Source: Pirellulaceae bacterium (lineage in GTDB: Bacteria; Planctomycetota; Planctomycetia; Pirellulales; Pirellulaceae). Taken from it: 64,000 bases of DNA. The translations under genes and the position numbers were made by a program. The stretch covers positions 1-64,000 of the forward strand of contig JAQWSU010000033.1 of NCBI GenBank assembly GCA_029243025.1, given 5' to 3'. The stretch's first letter is position 1. Every line of letters begins with the position of its first letter. Below, piece by piece: positions 35,601 to 44,700 of the stretch. Under the pieces are notes generated by a model, which was not told where the DNA came from, did not search any database, and was given only the letters and a program-made list of their open reading frames with translations.

Positions 35601-35873
35601 ATCGAGTTCACCCTCCACATTGTAACCATGCAATTCGGTCACAAAGAGACGCCCGTATTCATCAAAAGCAATGCAGGAGGGTTCTTGGATGAGGGGTTCG
35701 CTGGCTACCAATTCGATCCGAAATCCTGCTGGCACACGTATCTGCTTTTGACTTTCGGTTGGCGAAAGGGGCATCGGCGCATCCGTTGCACGCTTGATTT
35801 GCGCAGAACAAATAAGGGGCGAAATGATCAGCGCAATCACCAATGCGACATTCACTAAGAAAAAGGATCGCAT
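32688..35873 (-). CDS. PVC-type membrane-bound dehydrogenase with HEAT repeats and C-terminal cytochrome c
   Basis: The 1,061-residue protein (start ATG 35873) has a signal peptide (MRSFFLVNVALVIALIISPLICSA) and the planctomycete TIGR02604-type beta-propeller dehydrogenase domain: QIRVPAGFRIELVASEPLI, ITFDEYGRLFVTEL-like CIAFDEYGRLFVTEL, DTDGDGRMDSAQLWADDL, GGVVVVAAPEILFFADRDGDGRPE, and NLRTGPDGAIYIVDMYREI. A helical HEAT-repeat region (about 500-880) follows, rich in Leu and Ala pairs. The C-terminus is a cytochrome c domain with heme motif CLNCHKLRDEGYAVGP and a final ADQMADLLDYVRKAF. Such proteins probably oxidise sugars or sugar derivatives in the periplasm; the acceptor and substrate are unknown. 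It is divergently placed from the isomerase gene. Confidence 0.92.
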   Translation of the reverse strand: MRSFFLVNVALVIALIISPLICSAQIKRATDAPMPLSPTESQKQIRVPAGFRIELVASEPLIQEPSCIAFDEYGRLFVTELHGYNVEGELDVTELNKTGELDREVRRLRWEFIGGEIADRAKELQYGKLKVLSDTDGDGRMDSAQLWADDLPPAYGVIPAYGGVVVVAAPEILFFADRDGDGRPEIRKTLYTGFKKREMERGINNPRRGVDNWIYIGAGGHGGTIQRPQAITDAAQTKTLPAVDLSNSDFRINLATQEIEPVTGRVGTFGLAINDVGDRFPCSGGQPAVYALPLDYTALTRNPWVPTPSMNHSAADYGNGFRISQPHPWRVRRRKDPAWIKFYGDRETNSNYFTGGCGGEIYNAALFPRDFQGDFFYCEPSLNIVHRSELTRDGAGYQARRAANETESEFLASTDQWFRPMNLRTGPDGAIYIVDMYREIIEDYSAIPRFLQQQYGLDRGRDRGRIWRLLPLDAPPAISHALLSLDGPDPQHLPRSQLVALLEHPNRWQRNTAQRLVLERDGVFDFDVVATLKQLIRSSPSPLAKIHASHLLASLDSLSDLDLLVLLSAKDHRVRRHAAKLSGNRRLSSDALARLHGLVFDPDPAVRLQVAQALAGKPGADDALMKLANQHGDDRWMNAAILASVKQGGPMLSDLLNAKEMNAGERSLVVPLAASLVGGNDTIRLTEVINRLPTVDPELQLDCLRGIATTLNRWGDDLLDDGQSERRDALVSLIQTDHAEVRQLAINVAVRLLPKDALRETFTQALKTTLHVGNEEDRIAAIKLLGNAPFDLLRQCEALLDSRQSLQLQQAAIDAIGVSASPEVGVVLLDRWQEYTPEIKKHALQTILARENRYPALAEAIIDGRIRVTELNASQQNLLQRLPADQARHVHAVLSAEEKTVDTDVAGRIKHYSDVLGKGNRSFEQGRRVFEKTCLNCHKLRDEGYAVGPSLGSVLNKPNEAILVDILDPSSKIDSEYISYTVITDQGKSFTGVLGSESPTSVILKLDKGKTATILRKEIDVMRASQVSLMPSNLHEQITADQMADLLDYVRKAFGDVKQAP

Positions 35874-36293
35874 GATACGACAACTCCGCGTTGCTAATAA
35901 ATGATTCCGGGATCTAGGAAAGACACAAGATCTCGAGCCCATTATTGTAACATCCTGAATCCGACCGGTCTCCATTCGTGAGATCGTCTATCCGGCGTTA
36001 CGCGGCCGGTTTTCCAAATAAGATGTCAGCGCGAGATCTGCCGTTTACATGTCTCACTTGGACGATCTCAAAATCATTTCTGTGGTTACTGCAGATGCGA
36101 CACAAACCGTTTCAAATTCGCGCAGAGCCTGTCCCGCTTCGTCGAGGTTCGCGGTCCGTCACTCGCTGGTTTTTGCTAGACGAGAACCAGGCCGTAGGTT
36201 AATTTGACCTCAAATCACAGCGCGTTCGATTGAGGAGAATGAAATCTCTCATCAGCCGTGCAGCGACGCCCGCAATGGATCAGGAGAATTATT
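35874..36293. other. 420-bp divergent intergenic region
   Basis: Lies between the dehydrogenase (minus) and the isomerase (plus) and should contain both promoters. No coding pattern, RNA gene or strong repeat is seen. Confidence 0.4.
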
Positions 36294-37313
36294 GTGACCG
36301 ATCAGGACCATGAATCGCGACAGTTAGACTCCCGTTTGCCCCGCCGCGAATTATTGGCGTACGCCGCTTTTGGAAGCGCTGCATGGGTAGCCGGATCGAA
36401 AGCGGGACAGGCAGAACAAACAGGTCCTACGATAAAACGGCCTGTCTATAAGATGAAAAAGTCGATCAATCTTTGGGCGTTTCCCTACCCGGATAAAATG
36501 ACACTGCGACAATGTTTGCAATTGGCGAAAGATGCAGGCTTTGATGGGATTGAACTGAACTACGATTTGGAAAGCGATCTTTCACCTTCCTCTGGAACGA
36601 AGCAATTTCATGCCATCCGCCGACAGGCTGAGGAGATTGGAATCGAAGTCAGTGGTCTGTGTTCGTTCTTATTTTGGCCCTATCCATTGACTAGTAACGA
36701 CCCCGCAGAACGTGCGCGTGGAATCGAACTTGCAGGTAAGATGACGCAGGCAGCCCATGATTTGGGTACAGAAAATCTTTTGGTCGTGCCTGGCGCAGTT
36801 CATATGCCTTGGCGAGAAGACCACGATCCCACGCCGAATGATCTTTGTGACCGAAGAGCGCGGGAAGCGATTGCCAAATTGATTCCCCAAGCGGAACGAC
36901 TGAAGGTCCATCTTAACATGGAAAACATCTTCTTCAATGGATTCCTGATGTCGCCTGGAGAAATGAATGAGTTTGTCGACAGTTTTTCAAGCGATCATGT
37001 TCATGTTCATTTTGACACGGGAAATATTATGCAATATCAATTCCCTGAGCATTGGATACCGATCCTTGATCATCGAATCAAAAACGTTCATCTGAAAGAG
37101 TTCACGAAAAATGGCACTGACAGTTCATTGGAAGCATTTCGACCCCTGTTGGATGGCACCACAAATTGGCCGGCCGTTCTGGAGGCGTTCGACGACATTG
37201 GCTACGAAGGTTATCTGACCTTTGAGTATTTTCATCCTTACCAACACTTTCCTGAAGCGTTGATCTATCAGACAGCTGATTCGCTCGATCGGATGCTAGG
37301 TATCAAAAGTTAG
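36294..37313 (+). CDS. Sugar phosphate isomerase/epimerase family protein (TIM barrel), exported
   Basis: From GTG 36294 (AGGAGA at 36282-36287) the gene encodes 339 residues. The N-terminus has a Tat-like leader (LPRRELLAYAAFGSAAWVAGS), then an AP-endonuclease-2-type TIM barrel: KSINLWAFPYPDKM, CLQLAKDAGFDGIELNYD, EIGIEVSGLCSFLFWPYPL, NLLVVPGAVHMPWREDHD, RLKVHLNMENIFFNG, VHVHFDTGNIM, RIKNVHLKEFTKNG and GYEGYLTFEYFHPY. Candidate metal ligands are Glu (NMENI), Asp (FDTGN), His (VHLKEF) and Glu (TFEYF). Related enzymes include hydroxypyruvate isomerase, xylose isomerase-like and 3-keto-sugar epimerases. An upstream start at 36258 lacks a site. Confidence 0.88.
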   Translation: MTDQDHESRQLDSRLPRRELLAYAAFGSAAWVAGSKAGQAEQTGPTIKRPVYKMKKSINLWAFPYPDKMTLRQCLQLAKDAGFDGIELNYDLESDLSPSSGTKQFHAIRRQAEEIGIEVSGLCSFLFWPYPLTSNDPAERARGIELAGKMTQAAHDLGTENLLVVPGAVHMPWREDHDPTPNDLCDRRAREAIAKLIPQAERLKVHLNMENIFFNGFLMSPGEMNEFVDSFSSDHVHVHFDTGNIMQYQFPEHWIPILDHRIKNVHLKEFTKNGTDSSLEAFRPLLDGTTNWPAVLEAFDDIGYEGYLTFEYFHPYQHFPEALIYQTADSLDRMLGIKS

Positions 37314-37388
37314 GCCGCGCTGAATATTGCCGGGAGATTACAGGATGTGAATCGACGTCAACGGAGGTACTTCCGGCAGTAGGTTTTT

Positions 37389-38354
37389 CTAACGCTTTGA
37401 CTTTTGTTCGAGTAGCCTGTCTGGCTCGTAGAAATCCACCCAATTCCAGCGTTTTATTCGCTTGTGGCTGTAATGGCGTCTTTCCGCAAACATGAGCATT
37501 GCCAACTGCGAACAACCTTCGAGTGGCTCTAAGTCCCCATCCGCAATCGTCGTCGTACGTCCTGCGAAAGACAGGGCACGGAGTCGAGAGAGCTGACGAA
37601 CGGGCTGAAGGGATTCCATCACTCCCACATCATCCAGATTCAGGATTTCAAGTCCGGGTAATTCGCGAATAAAGCTGAAGTCAGACACCTGATTACTCCC
37701 TCGGATAGACAACTAGCGGAGGTGGCGCAGTCGACCAATGCCTTGAAAATCTTCGATCTGCCGGCAGTTTAGAAGCTCAAGTCTTTCAAGTTTGTCTAAT
37801 TCAAGAATCGGTTCGATCGACCTGATGGGTGAATTACCTAAGGTAAGCTTTTGGAGGTCCCGCAATCCCGCAAGATTTGCGATGCCAAATCGGTCCATCT
37901 TGTCGAAGTAAGCATGGCGGAGATTGTGACATTCGAGAATGCTTGACGCTCCAGGCCACCAGGAAATAAAACAGGAATGCAACGAGTTGAGAGCTGAGAA
38001 ATCGATGTGACGCTCGGCGTGGGTGCTGATTCTTAACTTCTCCAGCTTCAAAAGACTTTCAAGGGGTGACAGATCGGTCCCTGATGGAGCAGGCGTAACC
38101 AAGTCGAGTAAACGCAACCACGGTAGGCCCCGCAAGAATTGATAATCTTGATCGACCCATCCTCGCGCAGAGTTCAGATAAAGTCCCTCAACATGATGGT
38201 CTCGCATGAATCGAAGAACATCATCCGTCCATGGTCCGGAAAGCATAAGCCCCTCAAGGTCGTCCGCCATATCACGGTCGAGTGGATTTTCGGACAGAGG
38301 ATACGGATTGGTCACTAAGTGAGACTTCACGATCGAGTCATCATCTGGTTTCAA
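37389..38354 (-). pseudogene. Leucine-rich-repeat protein gene interrupted by an in-frame TAG
   Basis: One continuous frame of about 320 codons on the minus strand is split by a single TAG at 37715-37713. Before it the repeats read LPWLRLLDLVTPAPSGTDLSPLESLLKLEKLRIS, LRDLQKLTLGNSPIRSIEP, LDKLERLELLNCRQIEDFQGIGRLRHLR; after it LSIRGSNQVSDFSFIREL, LPGLEILNLDDVGVMESLQP, LSRLRALSFAG. The repeat period continues across the stop, which falls at a repeat position normally held by a variable residue. The N-terminal product alone would be 213 residues, so a truncated protein could still be made. The start is TTG 38354, overlapping the stop of a small upstream frame. LRR proteins of this type occur as orphans or as immunity-like partners; no partner is proven here. 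Confidence 0.72.
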
Positions 38355-38533
38355 ATTGCGTCAACGTCTGTTTCTTTGTTAAAGTTTTCCACAATCGCAC
38401 GTTTCGCTTTTATTGCACGATCGTGTGACCAAGAATCCGCGGCTAATGCAATTTCCTGCTTGGGATCGATTACGGTCCGTTCTCGGCCATGCTTGAAGCC
38501 GCAGGCGAAATCGTCATGCTCACAAAGTGGCAT
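38351..38533 (-). CDS. Small hypothetical protein upstream of the LRR gene (60 aa)
   Basis: I do not recognise it. The frame starts at ATG 38533, directly after an in-frame TAA, and encodes a polar, soluble 60-residue protein (CEHDDFACGFKHGRERTVID...SHDRAIKAKRAIVENFNKE). Its TGA overlaps the TTG of the LRR gene by four bases, which is how coupled genes are often arranged. No clear ribosome-binding site is seen. Composition is more protein-like than that of the overlapping plus-strand frame. It could be the C-terminal remains of a larger gene. Confidence 0.35.
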   Translation of the reverse strand: MPLCEHDDFACGFKHGRERTVIDPKQEIALAADSWSHDRAIKAKRAIVENFNKETDVDAI

Positions 38534-38726
38534 CGCGTTTTATCGTCAGGTGGCAGTGATGGAAACGGCATCAGTCTCGGTTTCCTTTTGCCTTACACGC
38601 CCAGCGAGAGAAGATAAACCGCATGCGCCTTCACAACAAGCGACTTTTATTTGTGATACTTAGATCCTCCTGGTAGCATCAGGTGAGGCAGGGAGAAGAG
38701 AACTCAACCATAAAAGGATTGTCCTG

Positions 38727-39266
38727 ATGCGCATCCTGTTCTTGACGCTGATTTTGTTGGGATTGTCAACGGATCCGGCTTCGGCTCAAACCCTCCGTTT
38801 CCGACAGAACAACACGGCGTTACCACAATTTGGAGGCTACGCCCCAGGTGCTGGGGCAACGATTACGATATCACCGCAGCTTCCCCTCACCTTACGACAA
38901 GGCAGTTCGAGCCGTGCGTTGCCTCAGTTTGGTGGGTTCGTACCAGGATCCGGTGCACGGTTGAGCTTCCCTGGTGCTTCGGCCGCTGGGCAACGGGCAC
39001 AACAAAGAGCGATACAAAATAATCAAGCAGTCGCACAAGCTCGTCAGCGAGAGGAGGAGGCGAAAGCTTTTGAGAGGCAAGCGGTGCGCGATCAACGCCG
39101 AGAGCGCGCAGCAATCGGTCTGCTGCGAAAAGCGAAATTAGCTGAGCGAAAAGGCAATCGCAAATTGGCCGCCAAATATTATTATCGGGCATTGCGCCGC
39201 GACTCGGCGATCGTCAATCCAATTGCACAGAAAGGTTTAAATCAACTCGGGGCCAACCCCAAGTAA
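38727..39266 (+). CDS. Secreted protein with ALPQFGG repeats and a charged helical tail
   Basis: I do not recognise the family. The 179-residue protein has a clear signal peptide (MRILFLTLILLGLSTDPASA). The mature part contains an imperfect duplication, ALPQFGGYAPGAGATITI and ALPQFGGFVPGSGARLSF, spaced by about 31 residues. A long charged segment follows (QARQREEEAKAFERQAVRDQRRERAAIG), likely helical, ending in a TPR-like helix pair (LLRKAKLAERKGNRKLAAKYYYRALRRD). AAAGGA lies upstream of the ATG. A role in cell envelope structure or secretion is only a guess. Confidence 0.72.
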   Translation: MRILFLTLILLGLSTDPASAQTLRFRQNNTALPQFGGYAPGAGATITISPQLPLTLRQGSSSRALPQFGGFVPGSGARLSFPGASAAGQRAQQRAIQNNQAVAQARQREEEAKAFERQAVRDQRRERAAIGLLRKAKLAERKGNRKLAAKYYYRALRRDSAIVNPIAQKGLNQLGANPK

Positions 39267-39426
39267 CTGCCGGTTCTATTGGGTAATCTCCAAGCGGCTT
39301 TTCACTCGCTCGATTCGAAGACGGGGGGCCTGGAGGTCGTATCGACTCGTGGGACCTGCGATCGGCGATGATGGCTTGCTGACTGATGCACTACTGAGTT
39401 GGCATCAGGCGAACGATGTTAACTTT

Positions 39427-40308
39427 TCAGTTTCCGTCCGTCGGTTTGGCGTAACCTTGTGTCACGAGCCAATGGCCGCCATGTTTTGGCCAGGTCGAAA
39501 TTTGCGAATTCGCCACATCACGCAATCCATAGCCATGCCCGCCGTTCCCGTAAACGTGCAATTCGGCCGGAATGCTGTGGCGTTTCAAACTCGCATAAAA
39601 GAGTACAGCACCCAGCGAGGAAGAATTGTCATCATGGGTATGTACAAGAAACGTAGGTGGGCAGTTTGCGGGCGGCCCCACTTCTTGAATCAGTTGATCG
39701 CGCTCACCATCGTAAATATTCCAGGGGTAAATCAGCATGGCAAAATCTGGGCGATGCGATGTTTGATCGATATCGTCGATGGGATCGTAGGCCAATTGGC
39801 CCTGATCGCCGAGTAATCGAGCAGCAACTTGTCCCCCTGCAGAGAATCCCACGAGGCCAATTCGGTCAGGCTTAAGCCCCCAATCGCGGGCGTTATGTCG
39901 CACGAGCGAGAGCAGGCGTTGGGCATCTTGCAGTGGCTCAACCCAACCGGTCTGTGCCGGTCCGGTTGTCGTACGGTAGCTTAATACGAAGGCAGAGATA
40001 CCGTGTTTGTTCAGCCATTTTGCGGCCTCGGAACCTTCCTTGTCAGGAACGACTTTACCGAATCCGCCCCCCGGAAGAATGACCACACCGGTTCCATTAG
40101 GTTGAGGAGCGAGGTGAACTGAGTAAGTAGGGCGCGTAATCTTCACCACGCGTGTCACTGGAGGGATTTCACGTTTGCGAAACGGAAGTAATTCTCCGGT
40201 AGATTTCGTCGTTTCTCCAGGTGCCAACCCCGGCCAGACATCTCGCCTTTCAGCTGCGCTTAATGTCGTAGCACCGAAGGCAATCAGCAGAATAAGGGTT
40301 CGATACAT
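39427..40308 (-). CDS. Secreted alpha/beta hydrolase (carbohydrate-esterase-like)
   Basis: The product of 293 residues has a signal peptide (MYRTLILLIAFGATTLSAAE) and a BD-FAE/esterase-type hydrolase domain. Motifs are GTGVVILPGGGFGKVV (oxyanion loop), RIGLVGFSAGGQVAARL (nucleophile elbow G-F-S-A-G), an acid-region HTHDDNSSS and the catalytic His in GNGGHGYGL. It resembles acetyl-xylan-esterase-like enzymes next to other polysaccharide genes. It follows the third DUF1501 gene by 17 bases on the same strand, so the three genes from 44.9 to 39.4 kb form a likely operon. Confidence 0.9.
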   Translation of the reverse strand: MYRTLILLIAFGATTLSAAERRDVWPGLAPGETTKSTGELLPFRKREIPPVTRVVKITRPTYSVHLAPQPNGTGVVILPGGGFGKVVPDKEGSEAAKWLNKHGISAFVLSYRTTTGPAQTGWVEPLQDAQRLLSLVRHNARDWGLKPDRIGLVGFSAGGQVAARLLGDQGQLAYDPIDDIDQTSHRPDFAMLIYPWNIYDGERDQLIQEVGPPANCPPTFLVHTHDDNSSSLGAVLFYASLKRHSIPAELHVYGNGGHGYGLRDVANSQISTWPKHGGHWLVTQGYAKPTDGN

Positions 40309-40325
40309 AGTTCAGCTACTTTCGG

Positions 40326-41795
40326 TTAGCGAATGATCGGATGGACGACTTTTGATTCTTCCACACCCGTTAGGCGAAAATCAAGTCCTTGAAATCGGTA
40401 ACTGAACTTCTCATGATCGACACCCAGTAAATGGAGAATTGTCGCGTGCAGATCACGCACCTGTACGGGATTTTCCGCGACATTGTAGCTGAATTCGTCG
40501 GTCGCCCCATACGTTATACCTGATTCAATTCCGCCGCCAGCAAGCCAGATTGTAAAGCAGCGAGGGTGGTGGTCGCGGCCACCCTCAGGGCTGTCCCACT
40601 TGCCCTGCCCCGCCACACCTCGTCCGAATTCGCCACCCCAAATTACCAACGTGTCATCGAGGAGTCCTCGGCGTTTGAGGTCGGTTACTAAGGCCGCACT
40701 GGCTTGATCCGTGTCGCGGCAACGTGCCACACACCACGAGCTCAATCGACTGTGGTGATCCCAATCTGGATGGAACAACTGCACAAAGCGTACGCCGCGT
40801 TCGATGAGGCGGCGGGCTTGAATGCAGTTCGCGGCGTAACTGCCAGGTCGCCGTGAGTCTTGGCCATACAGGTCGAATGTCTCTTCCGTTTCATCGCTTA
40901 AATCATTCAACTCGGGAATGCTGGTTTGCATTCGCCACGCCATCTCATACTGACGAATTCGAGTTTCGATCTCCGGGTCACCTGTGTGATTTGCCCGTAA
41001 TTGGTTGAGTTCTGCAATCCCATCTAGCATTCCACGCCGAACGGACCGAGGTAATCCGTCCGGATCGCGAAGATAAAGAACGGGATCCTTGGAATTCCTC
41101 AGCTTGACGCCCTGGAATCGCGAAGGCAAGAAACCGCTTCCCCAATAGTGGTCGTAGAGCGGTTGATCACTGGGCCGTTTCATTTTTGATATCAACACTA
41201 AATAATCCGGCAAATTGTTATTCTCACTACCCAGGCCGTAACTCGTCCATGCTCCCAAACTGGGGCGCCCGGGGATCTCGTGGCCGGTGAGGAATTTTGT
41301 CATTGCCGGAGCATGGTTAATTTGATCGGTCACCATCGACTTGACGAAACACAAATCATCAGCGACTCTCGCATGATGAGGCAGCCATTCACCGATCGTA
41401 GCACCACTTGCTCCGTATTGTCGGAAGCGGGTTCGCGCTGGCATGACGAGCTGTTTTTGGTTAGCGGTCATGGTAGTCAGCCGCTGTCCCTGCCGAACAC
41501 TGTCGGGAAGTTCCTTGCCAGCCCACTTTTCTAAGCCCGATTTGTAATCGAAAAGTTCAATCTGCGAGGGTCCACCGGATTGAGTCAAGAAAATGACGTT
41601 TTTTGCGCGTGGAGGATGATGCAATACGGATCCTGCCGCCAGCGGACCGGCCGATGCTGTTTGCGTGTCGATTTCCAATAACCCCAAAGCCAACGCGCCG
41701 AGGCCGAGCCCCGAACAGCGCGACAGGAATTGTCGCCGAGCCAACCGCGTTTTATCGACATGGGGCTGCTGCTGCGTCCCGGCAGGGTCATTCAT
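40326..41795 (-). CDS. DUF1501 protein, Tat-exported (cassette 3 partner)
   Basis: The protein (489 residues from ATG 41795) has a Tat leader, LARRQFLSRCSGLGLGALALGLL. DUF1501 blocks are [95 protein letters not shown] and FRFQGLDFRL-like YRFQGLDFRLTGVEES. The start overlaps the stop of the cytochrome gene as ATGAATGA, which indicates translational coupling; a start at 41813 would overlap further and has no better site. The sequence is closer to the cassette 4 partner than to those of cassettes 1 and 2. Confidence 0.93.
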   Translation of the reverse strand: MNDPAGTQQQPHVDKTRLARRQFLSRCSGLGLGALALGLLEIDTQTASAGPLAAGSVLHHPPRAKNVIFLTQSGGPSQIELFDYKSGLEKWAGKELPDSVRQGQRLTTMTANQKQLVMPARTRFRQYGASGATIGEWLPHHARVADDLCFVKSMVTDQINHAPAMTKFLTGHEIPGRPSLGAWTSYGLGSENNNLPDYLVLISKMKRPSDQPLYDHYWGSGFLPSRFQGVKLRNSKDPVLYLRDPDGLPRSVRRGMLDGIAELNQLRANHTGDPEIETRIRQYEMAWRMQTSIPELNDLSDETEETFDLYGQDSRRPGSYAANCIQARRLIERGVRFVQLFHPDWDHHSRLSSWCVARCRDTDQASAALVTDLKRRGLLDDTLVIWGGEFGRGVAGQGKWDSPEGGRDHHPRCFTIWLAGGGIESGITYGATDEFSYNVAENPVQVRDLHATILHLLGVDHEKFSYRFQGLDFRLTGVEESKVVHPIIR

Positions 41796-44700
41796 GGGTG
41801 ATGGCCTCGTCAAGATTGAACACTAGGCTAGTCAACACGGTGTAAGCCGAAAGCTCGGAAGGCATGTTGGTCGTTTGCTGTTCTGGCTGGCCAAACTGCA
41901 GGAATCGCTTCGCCTCTTCCGGTTCCGCCCGGTAGAACTCAATCGCACTCGACAGCTCTCGCGTCAGAATCTGTTCCTCGTTATCAGTGGGTTTCCGCGA
42001 AACGATCGTAGTAAAGATAAAAGCAACGCGACTCTCGGTGTCGGGCTGTGTGAGCAATGCGGTTCTCGCTAACGCGCGAGAAGCCTCCAGGATGCTCAAA
42101 TCATTCAGCAGTGTTAAAGCATGCAGCGGAGTATTTGTTCGTCGTGGTCGGACCTCACACACACGTCGTTGTGAGCTGTCAAAAAGAAAGGTGGGCGCCG
42201 CCGACCGTCGCCAAAAGGCGTAAAGTGATCGCCGGTGCTGAGCCACACCCTGACTCGGCTGATAGCGGAAACGGCCCATGAACATTTCCGCCCACACACC
42301 ATCCGGTTGGTAGGGCATCACCGGGGGACCGCCCAACACCGGATTAAGCAATCCACTTGATTGCAACGCCGCATCACGGATCATCCAACTTGGCAAACGG
42401 TACCTCGTCGCGCGGCCTAATAACTTATTTTGCGGATCAAGCTCAAGCAGTTCCGGCGTCACATGACTGCTCTGGCAGTAGGTGTCACTGGTGACAATGA
42501 GCCGTAAGATATGCTGCAAATCCCAATCGTGGTCCATTAGCTCGACGGCAAGCCAGTCGAGCAGTTGGGGATGCGTGGGCAACTCGCCCTGCAATCCAAA
42601 GTCCTCCGGGGTTCGGACGATTCCCGCACCAAAGCAAAGCTGCCAGAGCTGATTTACAACGACCCGAGCGGTAAGCGGATTGTCACGTGATACCAGCCAA
42701 TGGGCCAGATCGAGTCGGGTCTGCTCTTCTTCCTGAGGCCAGGGCAAAACTGAAGCCAAGACTTGAGGCCGAACCTTATCACCTTTTTGATCCCACACCC
42801 CCCTTTCCAGGACGTGTGTTGATCGAGGGCTATCTCGTTCGGCAAGTACCATAACATTCAGCTCCTTGGCAGCGTGCTGAAAGTTCGACAATTGATTACG
42901 AGCCCGATCAAGGCTCGATTTCGCAAGCTGGTAACCACGGTGATCCGTCAGGAATTGTTCAAATAATCGAGCTCGCAACCCATCTGAGATCGAAGTTGGC
43001 TTCGCGACTGTTTTCGCCAATTCCTGCAACGGCATGGGGGACAATGACCGCACCGCGTTGCCGGGCTGATCGGTGACCGCAAGGCGGAATCTGCCAATAT
43101 TGGCATCTCCACGCGTGGAACGGTGGAGCATGACAAAAATCAATTCTTCGTCGGCTTGAAGGAGCAACGGATCAGCTAAGGCGAATACGGCCACATGCGA
43201 CTGTTGAGCGTCATGAGTCTCCGTTGTCCACCCGTTGCGTGGGTCGTCGTCTAACGTATCTCTAACGTTTCCGTAATTTCGACCTTTGGCCGTCTTTTCC
43301 ACATCGGCGACCGCAAAAGCCAGTTCCACATCTCTGATCTGAGATTGTCCTTTCATTCGGACTTGCAATTTGACATCGGTGAGAACAAATTCACCTGTCA
43401 CGCCGCGTGATAGCTTGCCTTCGGTATGCGATTCGTGCGGCAAAACTTCCAGTCTAATTCCTGTGACTCGAGCGAGCGTCGTTGGTGCAATGATTCGATA
43501 GTCATCCTGTCGCGGGTTCGGACCACGAACTTGAATCACTCCATTGTCTTCCTGGGTTAGCACCGATCCTTCCGTCGATTCCTGAAGGCGAGGATCCAGA
43601 ATGGTCCATGGTTGGAAACCCGAGGTCACCTGTTCGCATTGTTTGACGAGCCAAGGTGAGAATTCACGCCGGGCCTGTTCTTTCGTCCGTTCTTCAACGG
43701 CTGTTCTGCGCTGCACAAGTTGCTGAGCATCGTCAATCATGCGTTGCGCGTGGGGTGACTTGTATTTCAGATACGGCTTCGCGCCGCCACCTGCCTTGCC
43801 ATCCTCATCGATACTGTTAAAAAAACCAGTCAGGCTGTAATAGTCGTTTTGTGAAATGGGGTCAAACTTATGTGCGTGGCATTGGCTGCAACCTAAGGTG
43901 AGCCCCAGCCAAACAGAACCGGTTGTGTTAACACGATCGCGTACGTAATCGACGCGAGATTCCTCCGGATCGCGACCGCCCTCGCCATTGGTCATGTGGT
44001 TTCGGTGAAAGCAAGTGGCTAATTGTTGCTCTGCCGTCGAATCAGGTAGTAAATCGCCGGCAAATTGCTCAATCGTGAATTGATCGAACGGAAGATTCTC
44101 GTTGAACGACTGGATCACCCAATCGCGCCACGGCCAGTTAGTCCGAGTTGAATCGGCTTGGTAACCATCGGTATCGGAGTATCGTGCCGCATCGAGCCAC
44201 CACATTGCCATCCGCTCCCCGAAGTGCGGTGATTTGAGTAGCCGTTCGATATGTTCCTGATAGGTCTGAGCAGATGAATCGTGCCGCGATGCGTTGAGTT
44301 CTTTGAGGCCAGGAGGCAAACCGATCAGATCAAAAGAGGCTCTCCGATAAAGCGTCTCGTTGGGTGCTCGCTCCGAAAGAGACAGCCCTTCTTTTGAAAG
44401 TCGTGCAACGACAAACGAGTCAATTGGGTGGGCTTCCTCATTCGGCAAGTTGGGACGCCGGGGTTTTTCGAATGCCCAATGCCGTCCCCAAGTGGCGCCT
44501 TCCGCAATCCACTTTCTGAGGGTAGCGATTTCACCCTCCGAAAGTGGTTTGCGATTTGAATCAGGAGGTGGCATCTGAAGGTCGGGATCGCTGCTTGTCA
44601 CGCGCGATATCATTTCACTTGCTTCAGGATCCGAGGGAACAATCGCCGCAAGTTCGATGGCTGATTCGGCCTGATCAAGCCGAAGATCGGACTGACGTTG

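Noticed and set aside
38319-38663. Plus-strand open frame of 114 codons
   Set aside because: It is antisense to the 60-residue minus-strand frame and to the start of the LRR gene, and has an unlikely Ser/Cys-rich composition.
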